64,000 nucleotides of DNA. Source: Siphonodentalium dalli (lineage: Eukaryota; Mollusca; Scaphopoda; Gadilida; Siphonodentaliidae). This document shows positions 61,101-63,512 of the stretch, piece after piece. Position 1 is the stretch's first letter. The number at the start of each line of letters is the position of its first letter. Made by a program: the position numbers and the translations under genes. The stretch lies in assembly GCA_032622095.1 (NCBI GenBank), contig CP136066.1:50504911-50568910 (forward strand), read 5' to 3'. The notes beneath the pieces are model-generated. The model made no database searches, was not told the DNA's origin, and saw only the letters and a list, made by a program, of their open reading frames with translations.

Positions 61101-63210
61101 AATGAGTTTGACTATGGGTTTGATCAAATTTTTTAAAACAGAGTTATAGCACTTTTTCTATTTTTTTTTAATCTATGAAGATTAACATAAAATGTTATGG
61201 ATTTAGCGTCCAAGCTGAAAATAGCTAATCACTATCACCAAGGTATGGATTAAACATCTGCCAATCGTGATTGGCCTCTCGATTAGATTTTAAGTGTTGA
61301 CACCAGTAAACACATTCATTTTTGACGAACTTTCAACAGTTAACCCAAGCCTTGAAATAGGGTGTCTGTCATTTGCAGAATGAGGTCCCCAGAGGGTGAA
61401 TTTAGTGATGCTACCCCGCATAGCGGGCTAGCATCACCAAATTCACCCTCTGGGGAGATCATTCTGCTTACACATCAGCAGAATGAGGTTCCCAGAGGGT
61501 GAATTTGGTGATGCTAGCCCGCTATGCGGGGTAGCATCACTAAATTCACCCTCTGGGGACCTCATTCTGCAAATGACAGACACCCTATTTCAAGGCTTGA
61601 GTTATCCATTGATATTTGCAGCATGTGAACCTTTCTTTACTCGATCGATTCTCCCATTGAATTATATAGATTCCTATTAATTGTTGGCAAATGGCCCTTT
61701 GTTGAAATTATTTTTATTATATATTATTTCCTAATGTGGGCTTGTTTGTACAGGAGTTCCATTACTGTTTAATTATTGAGTTGTTTGTTATTGCAGGCTG
61801 TTAATAGTGAGTTGCCGAGATTGATTCAAGGCATTCGGGCTTCCAGTACCTATTCCGATAGTGCCTCCGCCCAGCTTACGCTGATTAATGCATGTCAAGA
61901 ATTCATACAGGTAAAAATAATGGAAAGCATTTATATCAAGCTTATCAAGTTCAAGTCTGTGTTTGGTCCAATCTATTTTGTTTGAGTTATATCCATTTTT
62001 ACATATATTTAATTATATTGCTCTACGGTTTATTACTAGTTTGATCAAAGCAAAATTGTGAACTGATTACATGAATATACAGCTAAAGTTCAAATCTGAA
62101 TTCAGTCCGATGAATTTTGTCAGTTTTGTCCCTTCTTTACTTAGATTTATAGATTACTTCTACAGTTATTAATAATTTTAGTTGGATTAATTTATAGGAA
62201 CATTTATCAACTCAAATTTCACATGCTGAAAATTTGCTTTCGCCAACTTAGAGCTCTTGCATACAGAAAGTTGATGAAATTTTCTGTAATTTGAATACAC
62301 AAAACTGAACTTCTTAAACTAAATTTCTCTTGCAGCCTACAAGTAAATTGATCGCAGTATCTAATTCTGCAGCTCCAACAGTAGCCAATGAAGCATCGGT
62401 GCTGAACCTGAATAATGGCATCAAATCCATGGCTTCCGCACTCGCTGAACTCAGGACGTGTGTGTCAAAGGTAATGTTAACTTTTGAAATTCATGTTCAG
62501 TTTTAATATATGCCTGTTTTTTTGAAAAAATGGGACGTATTATGTTATTGGTCTGTCTAATCGTCCGCCCCTCTGTTTGTCTGTCCCTTCACTTTTTTGG
62601 TTTCTGTATGATAACTTTATTAAGTCTGAACTGAATGGAATGAAATTTGGTATGTGGGTTTACTAGCCCAAAATACAGGTGGTCAAGTTCGAATTTGGGT
62701 TCCGTCTGTCAATTTTCAGCAGAGTTACAGCCCTCTTTGTTGGAATTTGCACTCAATTTTCGTTTCCAGATGATAACTTTAGCAAGTCTGAACTGAATGG
62801 AATGAAATTTGGTATGTTAGTTTACTAGCCCAAAATACAGGTCAAGTTCAAATTTGTGTTCCGCCTGCCAATTTTTAGCAGAGTTATGGCCCTTTGTTGA
62901 AAATACCACAGGCTTATTTTGCCACGCCTAGTGATGCTCTTGTTATTTGTCGATTGCGGTGGATTAAAACAAATTAATTTCCCTCTTGCCACTTTTTCCC
63001 CCACCCATATGTTCATAAATCAGATTATAATTTTGTTGCAGCCATATGAAAAAAATAGATTTATATGTGTTTGTGTTTCAGGCCCAGGAAGCCATTGGTA
63101 CATTGGAAGTGGATAGTGCGATTGATTCCTTGGAACAGCTTGACAGGGAACTCATTGAGACAAGGAAGTCTGCGACAGCCGGTAACCTTGTTCCTCTGCC
63201 AGGAGAAACG
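27967..63210 (+). CDS. TLN: Talin, 5' part: 25 coding exons (span; exons listed separately)
   Basis: Talin binds NPxY motifs of integrin beta tails with its FERM head and links them to actin and vinculin through its helical rod at focal adhesions. The 25 exons join in phase to 3276 nt (1092 codons, no internal stop) and align collinearly with human talin-1 from the initiator Met to early rod bundle R5. Order: F0 (about 1-85), F1 (86-204), F2 (205-306), F3 (307-406), linker (407-485), then R1, R2, R3, R4 and the start of R5. The integrin-contacting Trp of F3 is W361 here (human W359), in RRWAASP. All introns are GT-AG. Human talin is about 2540 residues, so roughly 1450 residues lie beyond the right edge. 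Intron lengths run from 284 bp to 6.6 kb and nearly all introns longer than 1 kb carry MITEs. Paralogue identity (talin-1 or -2) is not meaningful outside vertebrates. Confidence 0.97.
28752..28849 (+). CDS. TLN: Talin exon 2 (residues 46-78): F0
   Basis: Acceptor TTTTTCAG at 28751, donor GGG|GTGAGT. Encodes NDYGLFLSDEDPKKGVWLEA followed by GRSLEYYLLRNG, the second half of F0, close to human. Ends in phase 0. The following intron is 6.6 kb and holds a dense set of nested transposons (28939-35378). Confidence 0.97.
28939..30160. mobile_element. Family G MITE split by a TA-flanked element
   Basis: The left tip CAAGCTTTAATA lies at 28939-28950 and the continuation GTGTGTCTGACATTTGCAG at 29749, after an 800-bp insertion. 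It then runs through a first hairpin (29765-29853), centre and second hairpin (30056-30138). The right tip is eroded. In intron 2 of talin. Confidence 0.75.
28951..29748. mobile_element. TA-flanked element nested in family G
   Basis: Inverted ends CCGTACTGACC with TA duplications; GGGCTTAAAC and AAGCCC blocks occur near both ends (around 29030 and 29706). About 798 bp. Inserted exactly at the TA of the G left end, so it is younger than that G copy. No transposase frame. Confidence 0.75.
30161..30437 (+). repeat. Dispersed repeat E, copy 2 with extended left part
   Basis: GTTTGGTCATGGGAGGAG and CCCCACAATGAGCA (repeated at 30801-30870) lead into the E body (CTTCTCCCTAAAATGTACC, CAGGGAGAAGTGAATTC, GTATGCATATATCCC) and end in AAATGGGC next to a G insertion. 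Confidence 0.7.
30438..30629. mobile_element. Short family G MITE with perfect 8-bp duplication
   Basis: Ends CAAGCCTTGAAATAG and CTATTTCAAGGCTTG, flanked by AAATGGGC on both sides (30430-30437, 30630-30637). Only 192 bp: half of the first hairpin joins the complete second hairpin. Repeat E at 16388 shows the same site without the insertion. Confidence 0.9.
30630..30870 (+). repeat. E-like and G-end fragments
   Basis: GGGAGAAGCGATTTCTCCC, a G right end (GAGACACACTATAAACAGGCTTG, 30777-30799) and a second copy of TTATCGTTTGGTCATGGGAG follow in order. Probably a mosaic of duplicated repeat pieces. Confidence 0.5.
31430..31852. mobile_element. Family G MITE, variant centre
   Basis: Ends CAAGCCTGTCATTTGCAG and TAAACTCAGGATTG; flanks ACTGGGCC and CCTGGGCT (6 of 8). 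The first hairpin has lost its inner part; the centre has AATTCCCCAAATTGGCAGAC and GGTGTACATCAC; the second hairpin is complete (31731-31822). Confidence 0.8.
31899..32133 (-). mobile_element. Family C MITE, reverse orientation
   Basis: TTAA and CCCTTTCGTGACGGGAGCTC at the left, then GTGCAGCATTAA; the right end TCATGGAAGGGATAAA is mutated. The second cassette (about 32022-32085) is nearly intact. Confidence 0.8.
32134..34398. other. Talin intron 2 interior, 2.3 kb without recognised features
   Basis: No member of the repeat families here, no exon-like frame and no RNA gene. It is the longest transposon-poor stretch in the window and could hold intronic control elements, though I see no specific motif. 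Confidence 0.45.
34399..34974 (+). mobile_element. Family D MITE split by a family G element
   Basis: TTAACCCTTTCTTTACTAAA (34399-34418) and the continuation ATACTCATTAATCAATACTTCCC (from 34888) to ATCTGAACATTTACC are two parts of one D copy, separated by the G element at 34426-34887. Confidence 0.8.
34426..34887. mobile_element. Family G MITE nested in family D
   Basis: Ends CAAACCTGATTTTATTGTG and CACACTAAACTCAGGCATG, flanked by ATACTTAA and ATACTCAT. Uninterrupted D copies read ATACTCAT at this point, confirming an 8-bp duplication with later mutation on the left side. Both hairpins (34457-34547, 34769-34857) are complete. Confidence 0.85.
34975..35055. mobile_element. Family G right-end fragment
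   Basis: Half a hairpin GCGCTATGCGGGGTAGCATC then CACTAAATTCACCCTCTGGGG and the end CAGACACACTATTCCCTGGC. It abuts the truncated D copy. Confidence 0.7.
35269..35380. mobile_element. P-family solo right arm
   Basis: CTGAGAGCTTTCCGATGAAT to GGGCATTACTG, one arm only, 80 nt upstream of talin exon 3. Loss of one arm removes the hairpin. Confidence 0.8.
35459..35588 (+). CDS. TLN: Talin exon 3 (residues 79-121): F0/F1
   Basis: Acceptor CAATTTAG, donor ATAT|GTAAGT. Encodes DLLEYKKKHRHLKVRTMDGS then VKTLQVDDSHTIGQLMVTIC, the last F0 strand and first F1 ubiquitin-fold strands. Ends in phase 1. A C-family MITE remnant starts 8 nt after the exon end (35597), so only the donor hexamer separates them. 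Confidence 0.96.
35597..35683 (+). mobile_element. Family C internal-deletion remnant beside talin exon 3
   Basis: TTAACCCTTCCATAACTGAAGC at the left and AGTCATGGAAGAGTAAA at the right, without hairpins. It starts 8 nt after exon 3. Confidence 0.75.
35747..35873. mobile_element. Family G half element before talin exon 4
   Basis: CAAGCCTTGAAATATTGTG then a complete hairpin (35777-35868). It stops at CTGAGG, 35 nt before exon 4. The splice branch point probably sits at its edge (TACTAAT, 35876-35882). Confidence 0.8.
35908..36057 (+). CDS. TLN: Talin exon 4 (residues 122-171): F1 with basic loop
   Basis: Begins CIQNHEEYSLVRDL, as human GITNHDEYSLVREL, then a Lys/Glu-rich segment (about 138-165) equivalent to the flexible basic F1 loop that contacts acidic membranes; it is slightly shorter than in human. 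Ends at HTDDE, phase 1. The acceptor ATTAAAG has a poor pyrimidine tract, but a TACTAAT branch-point-like motif lies at 35876-35882, immediately after a G-family MITE that ends at about 35873. Confidence 0.94.
36090..36175 (+). mobile_element. Family C core fragment
   Basis: GAGAATTCATTGGCCTAACAAC, TTTACC, CTTGTAAGCCAGTGC and TCTCTTATATATGCGAG match the C centre and part of its second hairpin; both ends are lost. In talin intron 4. Confidence 0.7.
36342..36484 (+). CDS. TLN: Talin exon 5 (residues 172-219): end of F1, start of F2
   Basis: Acceptor TTACAG, donor CAA|GTAAGT. Encodes LDWLDHSKTLREQGVESNET then LLLRRKFFFSDQNVDARDPV and QLNLLYVQ, nearly identical to human at the F1-F2 junction. 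Phase 1 in, phase 0 out. Confidence 0.97.
37100..37515 (+). repeat. Dispersed repeat K, dimeric copy
   Basis: Two diverged units about 152 bp apart, each with TTTCYGGATGATAAC, TTAGTAAG, TGAAATTTGG, TTACTAGC, ACAGGTC and TTTGGGTTCCGCC; ends GCATATTTTGCCACGCCCTAG. K copies occur in several talin introns. The class (SINE/LINE tail or DNA element) is unknown. Confidence 0.65.
37715..37825. mobile_element. P-family solo right arm
   Basis: GTGAGAGCATTCCGATGAGT to ATTTAGGACACTATTG. Diverged single arm in talin intron 5. Confidence 0.75.
37899..38130 (+). repeat. Dispersed repeat N, copy 2
   Basis: Homologous to 27310-27545, ending CACCCATGGATATGATGTC, 70 nt upstream of talin exon 6. Confidence 0.6.
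38200..38327 (+). CDS. TLN: Talin exon 6 (residues 220-261): F2
   Basis: Acceptor GTATTACAG, donor CTCGA|GTGAGT. Encodes SRDAIINGVHPVSEKEAIMF then SGIQCQIQFGDFVENKHKAG, part of the acyl-CoA-binding-protein-like F2 helical lobe, including the Lys/His segment near the membrane-facing patch known in human talin. Ends in phase 2. Confidence 0.96.
38606..38846 (+). mobile_element. Family B MITE, copy 2
   Basis: TTAA-flanked, ends CCCTTTGACTGCCAGG and CCTGGCACTCAAAGGG; one perfect hairpin cassette (about 38729-38795). In talin intron 6. Confidence 0.9.
38847..39548. other. Talin intron 6, no recognised feature
   Basis: No repeat family or exon recognised in this 0.7-kb stretch. Confidence 0.4.
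39549..39796 (+). mobile_element. Family C MITE, well preserved
   Basis: TTAA-flanked, ends CCCTTTCATGACTGGAGCTT and CATGAAAGGG. The second cassette carries the C-type stem (CCAGTGC...GCACTGG) and C-type apex; the first has a collapsed apex. Talin intron 6. Confidence 0.9.
39857..40110. mobile_element. Family G MITE, compact two-hairpin form
   Basis: CAAGCCTGCAAACAGCGTG, two complete hairpins (39888-39980, 39990-40081) joined by AGGTGTAA without the long centre, and the end CCTGTTTCAAGGCTTG. Same layout as 61346-61599. Confidence 0.85.
40187..40250 (+). CDS. TLN: Talin exon 7 (residues 262-283): F2
   Basis: A short exon. Acceptor TTTTGCAG, donor GTT|GTGAGT. Encodes DLKEFLPKEYLKVKNIEKKI plus FV, matching human DLKDFLPKEYVKQKGERKIF. 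Phase 2 in, phase 0 out. Confidence 0.96.
40430..40590 (+). repeat. Dispersed repeat K fragment and G-run
   Basis: GGTTTCCCCATGCCAATTTTC, GAGTTATGGCCCTTTATTGG and ACCACAGGCGTATTTT match K. A G-rich run (GGGTGTGG then about 15 G) follows at 40621-40645. Confidence 0.6.
40818..40922 (+). CDS. TLN: Talin exon 8 (residues 284-318): F2-F3 junction
   Basis: Acceptor TCTTTGCAG, donor AAG|GTAAGA. Encodes EHKKHISVSEVDAKVKYTKQ then CRSLKTYGIAFFLVK; SLKTYG and FFLVK are the conserved entry into the PTB-like F3 domain. Phase 0 at both ends. Confidence 0.96.
41003..41384. mobile_element. Family G MITE, full centre
   Basis: First hairpin 41005-41091, centre with CCCAGTTGAAGTTGGTGGTG, second hairpin 41273-41361 with CCTGCCATGCGGG apex. 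Outer ends eroded. Talin intron 8. Confidence 0.75.
41819..41908 (+). CDS. TLN: Talin exon 9 (residues 319-348): F3
   Basis: Acceptor TCCTTTAG, donor GAG|GTAATA. Encodes EKMKGKNKLTPRLLGITKES then VVRVDEKTKE. The KMKGKNK cluster corresponds to human Lys 316-324, which contact acidic phospholipid and the integrin membrane-proximal helix. Phase 0 at both ends. Confidence 0.97.
42035..42394 (+). mobile_element. Family A MITE, copy 4, second hairpin half deleted
   Basis: TTAA-flanked; left end shortened to CCCTACCCAACA. The first cassette (42188-42254) is perfect. The second keeps only TATGGTCGACTCGC to GCATTGG. Talin intron 9. Confidence 0.9.
42405..42910 (+). repeat. Dispersed repeat K, diverged copy
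   Basis: CTGTCCGTCCGTCCG, TTTCCGGATGATA, TACAGGTCCAGTTC, ACCGGAGTTATGACCC and GTTTCCGGGTGATAAC recur with loose spacing. Talin intron 9. Confidence 0.55.
43236..43301 (+). CDS. TLN: Talin exon 10 (residues 349-370): F3 integrin-binding strand
   Basis: Acceptor ATTTTAG, donor CTG|GTATGT. Encodes ITKMWPLTTVRRWAASPNSF plus TL. W361 in RRWAASP is the equivalent of human W359, which packs on the integrin NPxY motif, and R360 equals human R358, so integrin binding should be retained. MWPLTTV replaces human EWNLTNI. Confidence 0.97.
43488..43665 (+). mobile_element. Family C MITE, second hairpin deleted
   Basis: Left end CCCCTTCCATGACTGGAGCTT, first cassette (about 43539-43605), then a jump from ACAGCCAGTGCA directly to CCAGCGCAGCTCCCG and the right end. 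Talin intron 10. Confidence 0.8.
44074..44175 (+). CDS. TLN: Talin exon 11 (residues 371-404): F3 C-terminal helix
   Basis: Acceptor TTTGTTTCAG, donor AAA|GTAAGT. Encodes DFGDHSDNYYSVQTTEGEQI then AQLIAGYIDIILRK, the most conserved block of the head. Phase 0 at both ends. Confidence 0.97.
44715..44791 (+). CDS. TLN: Talin exon 12 (residues 405-429): end of F3, linker start
   Basis: Acceptor TCTCTCCAG, donor AA|GTAAGA. Encodes KKAKDHLGIDGDEESTMYED then NVEPA. The acidic GDEESTM motif is retained from human at the start of the unstructured neck. Ends in phase 2. Confidence 0.96.
45205..45560 (+). repeat. Dispersed repeat K, diverged copy
   Basis: Twice has GATAACTCC(A/T)GTTTGGATTATTTGATCTGAACC and TTCCCAGCTAAAAATACA (described in parts), ending GGCATGCTGTAGCGATGCTC. 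Talin intron 12, directly before exon 13. Confidence 0.55.
45617..45797 (+). CDS. TLN: Talin exon 13 (residues 430-490): neck linker
   Basis: Acceptor AATTTTAG, donor CAT|GTAAGT. Encodes the low-complexity linker between head and rod; only a few spots (SIPGIMRNGG compared with human ALPAIMRSGA) are recognisable. The LQQQ segment that human calpain-2 cuts is not visible, so cleavage there is not predicted from sequence. The next intron is 6.3 kb. Confidence 0.95.
45957..46361. mobile_element. Inverted-repeat element, about 405 bp
   Basis: Ends AAATGCCCACTTA and TAAGTGGGCATTT, continuing with GATCACATTATA in both arms. ATTAAAT lies on both sides and may be the duplication. Talin intron 13. Confidence 0.65.
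46773..47021 (-). mobile_element. Family C MITE, reverse orientation
   Basis: TTAA flanks; left part GACGGGAGCTTTGCTTGTGC, then both cassettes (about 46824-46888, 46907-46972) and the right end CTAGTCATGAATGGGTTAA. Talin intron 13. Confidence 0.85.
47022..48200. other. Talin intron 13, no recognised feature
   Basis: No exon or repeat recognised except a D-family interior fragment at about 48163-48200 (TTCTCCCATTCAGTTATAAA). Confidence 0.4.
48201..48745 (+). repeat. Minisatellite, 28 bp x about 19
   Basis: The unit AAAATACCAGGGTCATAGAT plus TTACACTT repeats through 545 bp with substitutions (CATGG, CCTGG) and some shortened units near the right end. Inside talin intron 13, so it is transcribed with the gene; a candidate length-polymorphic locus. 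Confidence 0.95.
49080..49215 (+). repeat. Dispersed repeat K fragment
   Basis: TATATGCCATTTTTAAGAACG, GTCTGTCTGTCCGACC and TTTCTGGATAATAACTTTAG match the K left part. Confidence 0.55.
49268..49346 (+). repeat. Dispersed repeat M, copy 1
   Basis: TTTAATAGGATAGTGCAGCTG to CTCTACCCCAGGTTCG (in parts), shared with 55364-55443. The TTAA here corresponds to the insertion site of a family A element at the other copy. Confidence 0.65.
49568..49680 (+). repeat. Dispersed repeat E, copy 3
   Basis: GGGACCAGCCTAGAGGGTGA, CATCTTCTCCCTAAAATGTTC and CCAGGGAGAAGTGACTTC match the copies at 16388 and 30234; the right part is missing. Confidence 0.7.
50012..50270 (+). mobile_element. Family B MITE, copy 3
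   Basis: TTAA-flanked, CCCTTTGAGTGCCAGG ends, hairpin cassette at about 50154-50220 with minor changes, spacer extended by A-rich sequence. Talin intron 13. Confidence 0.9.
50397..50853. mobile_element. Family G MITE with 8-bp duplication
   Basis: Ends TTAGCCTGGATATGGTGTG and CACACTATATCCAGACATG; flanks AATGCGAC and ACTGCGAC, 7 of 8. Both hairpins and the full centre are present. Talin intron 13. Confidence 0.85.
50854..51571. other. Talin intron 13, no recognised feature
   Basis: AT-rich; a diverged AAGTTTTGTTTA repeat at about 51365-51400. No exon recognised. Confidence 0.4.
51572..51925. mobile_element. Family G MITE, variant centre, truncated
   Basis: Hairpin 51576-51671 (GAATGAGGTCCCCAGAGGG to CCTCATTCTGC), variant centre with CAGATTGGCAGACGATACAT, and only the beginning of the second hairpin (to about 51925). 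165 nt before talin exon 14. Confidence 0.75.
52090..52230 (+). CDS. TLN: Talin exon 14 (residues 491-537): rod R1, helix 1
   Basis: Acceptor TTATCAG, donor GCC|GTAAGT. Encodes GQHPEEHGLNPAKRALITVI followed by a helix ending PTLGDDA, matching human R1 helix 1 (ending PPLGQDA). Phase 0 at both ends. Confidence 0.95.
52231..52982. other. Talin intron 14, no recognised feature
   Basis: One of the few introns of this length without any of the named repeats. The window-wide MITE density makes its emptiness notable but not significant. Confidence 0.45.
52983..53137 (+). CDS. TLN: Talin exon 15 (residues 538-588): rod R1
   Basis: Acceptor AATATAG, donor AAT|GTAAGC. Begins ASKQWRVNQMDLSRHKVHAQ, as human ASKAWRKNKMDESKHEIHSQ, and continues to DEPDYSAVGGAVNQ. 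Ends in phase 2. A family-B MITE starts 21 nt after the exon. Confidence 0.96.
53159..53410 (+). mobile_element. Family B MITE, copy 4
   Basis: TTAA-flanked; ends CCCTTTGAGTGCCAGG and CCTGGCACTCAAAGGG; perfect cassette at about 53291-53357. Begins 21 nt after talin exon 15. Confidence 0.9.
53411..53854. other. Talin intron 15 segment with a family D fragment
   Basis: GGGAGAATCCATTCAGTATAG and AAAGGGTTGA (about 53658-53690) are a D right end. Nothing else recognised. Confidence 0.4.
53855..54469. mobile_element. Family G MITE plus overlapping second G half
   Basis: CAAGCCTGGATATAGTGTG, hairpin 53884-53974, full centre, second hairpin 54162-54251 and end TTTCTAGACCTTG (54282); then a second centre (TTATGCATTTTATCTTCTGC) and a hairpin (54384-54460) from another copy. 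Ends 66 nt before talin exon 16. Confidence 0.8.
54536..54689 (+). CDS. TLN: Talin exon 16 (residues 589-640): R1 with first vinculin-binding helix
   Basis: Acceptor TTGTCCACAG, donor GAG|GTAGGT. Residues 614-637 (KLMDAAKLLAGAFTELMNAA core) align with human VBS1 (about 605-636), the mechanically exposed vinculin-binding helix, with the amphipathic pattern L/A/L retained. Phase 2 in, phase 0 out. Remains of two family-G elements end 66 nt upstream. Confidence 0.96.
54976..55366 (-). mobile_element. Family A MITE, copy 5, reverse orientation
   Basis: TTAA-flanked, CCCTTTACCCAACA ends; both cassettes (55007-55073 and 55146-55212) perfect; ends ACCGAAGATATTTTAGGCTG and GGCCGGTTTTGG at the right. 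Inserted at the TTAA bordering repeat M. Talin intron 16. Confidence 0.92.
55364..55443 (+). repeat. Dispersed repeat M, copy 2
   Basis: AATAGGATAGTGCAGCTGAA to CTCTACCCCAGGTTCG; 49268 is the homologous copy without the family A neighbour. Confidence 0.65.
55618..55722 (+). CDS. TLN: Talin exon 17 (residues 641-675): R1/R2
   Basis: Acceptor TATTTTCAG, donor CAG|GTCAGT. Encodes PRQNILKAASRVGEASQDVM then YEIGETSEDLDKAYQ, matching human PRQNLLQAAGNVGQASGELL. Phase 0 at both ends. Confidence 0.96.
55872..56105 (+). mobile_element. Family C MITE, decayed hairpins
   Basis: TTAA-flanked, CCCTTCCATGACTGGAGC and ACATGAAAGGATTAA ends. The first cassette has lost its left stem, the second its right apex. 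Ends 24 nt before talin exon 18. Confidence 0.8.
56130..56297 (+). CDS. TLN: Talin exon 18 (residues 676-731): rod R2
   Basis: Acceptor TTATTTCAG, donor AAG|GTATGT. Encodes DTLLALAKAVASATATLVVK and ends QCALATSQLVACTK, close to human. A family-C MITE ends at 56105, only 24 nt before the exon, so the branch point probably lies in or at the edge of transposon sequence. Confidence 0.97.
56320..56425 (+). repeat. Dispersed repeat K fragment
   Basis: CTAGCCCAAAATACAGGTCAAG, CGAATTTGGTATCCGCC and TTTTTGTTGGAATTTGCACTC match the K dimer junction at 62660-62760. Confidence 0.6.
56547..56986. mobile_element. Family G MITE, full length
   Basis: Ends CAAGTCTGAAAATAGTGTG and CACTATTTCCATACTTG; flanks CATGTAAC-like and CATGTATT, 6 of 8. 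Both hairpins and the full centre are present. Talin intron 18. Confidence 0.8.
57007..57224. mobile_element. P-family palindromic element, complete
   Basis: CAGTAATGCTCTAAGTAATC to GAGCATTACTG with TA on both sides; arms about 105 bp. One arm has a 4-bp insertion (GTGCATGG). Talin intron 18. Confidence 0.88.
57394..57609 (+). CDS. TLN: Talin exon 19 (residues 732-803): R2/R3
   Basis: Acceptor TTGTTTTAG, donor GCA|GTGAGT. Encodes VVAPTISSPACQEQLIESAK and later EAATAVTSALNYLLQHIKKG, matching human VVAPTISSPVCQEQL and ALNELLQHVKAH. Phase 0 at both ends. A family-A MITE starts 55 nt downstream. Confidence 0.97.
57665..58053 (-). mobile_element. Family A MITE, copy 6, reverse orientation
   Basis: TTAA-flanked; both cassettes perfect (about 57696-57762 and 57844-57910), spacer AACACATTACAAATTATAAA. 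Talin intron 19. Confidence 0.92.
58419..58664 (+). CDS. TLN: Talin exon 20 (residues 804-885): rod R3 with vinculin-binding helix
   Basis: Acceptor TTCTACAG, donor AAG|GTACAT. The longest coding exon here. Encodes MAVDTIITVTDRLFSSTGDA, a central helix with QARQLAQATSQLVNSI, and the C-terminal helix LAAAKALADATAKMVEAAK, equivalent to human VBS2. In human talin, R3 carries threonines in its core that make it the first bundle to unfold under force; Thr residues are present in the matching helices here. Confidence 0.97.
58769..59048. mobile_element. Family G MITE, shortened
   Basis: CAAGCCAGCAAATAATGTG; first hairpin lacks most of its left arm; second hairpin 58925-59017; end CTATTTGCAGACTTG. 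Talin intron 20. Confidence 0.75.
59264..59392 (+). CDS. TLN: Talin exon 21 (residues 886-928): rod R3/R4
   Basis: Acceptor TTTTTAG, donor GAG|GTTTGT, the least consensus donor of the set. Encodes GCASSPNDSHQQEILRSAAE then ELRSATNTAASNALKKKLVK, matching human LRMATNAAAQNAIKKKLVQRLE. A family-C MITE begins 14 nt after the exon. Confidence 0.95.
59407..59651 (+). mobile_element. Family C MITE
   Basis: TTAA-flanked; left end duplicated (CCCTAGGCCTTTCATGAGG). The first cassette collapsed to a short palindrome CCAATGCATTCTCTTATA|TAAGAGAATGC; the second has one arm CCAGTGC and the other GCATTGG, a mixed stem. Begins 14 nt after talin exon 21. Confidence 0.85.
59652..60060. other. Talin intron 21 remainder, no recognised feature
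   Basis: AT-rich, no repeat family identified. Confidence 0.4.
60061..60174 (+). CDS. TLN: Talin exon 22 (residues 929-966): rod R4
   Basis: Acceptor TATTGCACAG, donor GAG|GTACGT. Encodes AAARQAAASATQLINAANHS and ends ITSQCE, matching human AAKQAAASATQTIAAAQHAA. Phase 0 at both ends. Confidence 0.95.
60317..60717 (+). mobile_element. Family A MITE, copy 7
   Basis: TTAA-flanked, CCCTTTACCCAACA ends, both cassettes (60469-60537 and 60619-60686) near perfect. Talin intron 22, in opposite orientation to copy 6 in intron 19. Confidence 0.92.
60785..61160 (+). repeat. Dispersed repeat K-like sequence
   Basis: GTCCGTCCGTTCATCTGTCTG, GCATGGTTCGATAACTC and two diverged blocks with TTTCTCAGCCCAAAATA and GAGTT(C/T)GA(A/C)TATGGG. 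Talin intron 22. Confidence 0.55.
61346..61599. mobile_element. Family G MITE, compact two-hairpin form with 8-bp duplication
   Basis: Ends CAAGCCTTGAAATAG and CTATTTCAAGGCTTG, flanks AGTTAACC and AGTTATCC (7 of 8). Two excellent hairpins (61376-61468, 61480-61570) with apices CCCGC-ATA-GCGGG and CCCGC-TAT-GCGGG. The best structural exemplar of the family. Talin intron 22. Confidence 0.9.
61632..61676 (-). mobile_element. Family D end fragment
   Basis: CTTTCTTTACTCGATCGATTC and TCCCATTGAATTATATAG resemble the D right end. Confidence 0.5.
61797..61910 (+). CDS. TLN: Talin exon 23 (residues 967-1004): rod R4
   Basis: Acceptor GTTATTGCAG, donor CAG|GTAAAA. Encodes AVNSELPRLIQGIRASSTYS then DSASAQLTLINACQEFIQ, matching human AVAEQIPLLVQGVRGSQAQP and SAQLALIAASQSFLQ. 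Phase 0. Confidence 0.96.
62336..62470 (+). CDS. TLN: Talin exon 24 (residues 1005-1049): rod R4
   Basis: Acceptor TCTCTTGCAG, donor AAG|GTAATG. Encodes PTSKLIAVSNSAAPTVANEA and ends MASALAELRTCVSK, matching human PGGKMVAAAKASVPTIQDQA and LGTALAELRTAAQK. Phase 0. Confidence 0.96.
62505..62950 (+). repeat. Dispersed repeat K, dimeric copy
   Basis: Best K copy: left leader ATATGCCTGTTTTTTTG, two units about 161 bp apart (ATGATAACTTTATTAAG at 62609; ATGATAACTTTAGCAAG at 62770), end TTTTGCCACGCCTAGTGATG. Talin intron 24. Confidence 0.65.
63082..63210 (+). CDS. TLN: Talin exon 25 (residues 1050-1092): R4/R5; gene continues beyond window
   Basis: Acceptor GTGTTTCAG, donor ACG|GTGAGT. Encodes AQEAIGTLEVDSAIDSLEQL and ends LVPLPGET, matching human AQEACGPLEMDSALSVVQNL and KPLPGET. 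No further talin exon is visible before the window edge (63211-64000). Confidence 0.96.
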
Positions 63211-63273
63211 GTGAGTAAATTAAAAAAAAACAATTAAATGTTTTAGTTATAAATTAATCAAAATCCTTTCTAT

Positions 63274-63512
63274 TGTATACACCTTAGCCATTTCTATACT
63301 AAATGGATTCTCCCATTAGTTATAAAAGTATACATTGGAATGATCTATTATTCATCTGGAGGGGTTTTGAGATAAAATAAGCATACAAAAGATAATAAAA
63401 GTGCAGAAGGAGTCCTATTTATTGGAGGGAAATGCTTAGATAATAATTTCAACTAATGACCTATGGTTATCTGAACATTTCCTAAGGGATAACTACTCGT
63501 CAATGAGTATTT
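63274..63512 (-). mobile_element. Family D MITE, reverse orientation
   Basis: CATTTCTATACTAAATGGATTC to AACTACTCGTCAATGAGTATTTG; interior with TCATCTGGAGGGG and GTGCAGAAGGAGTCC. End CCCTTT motifs mutated. Talin intron 25. Confidence 0.7.
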
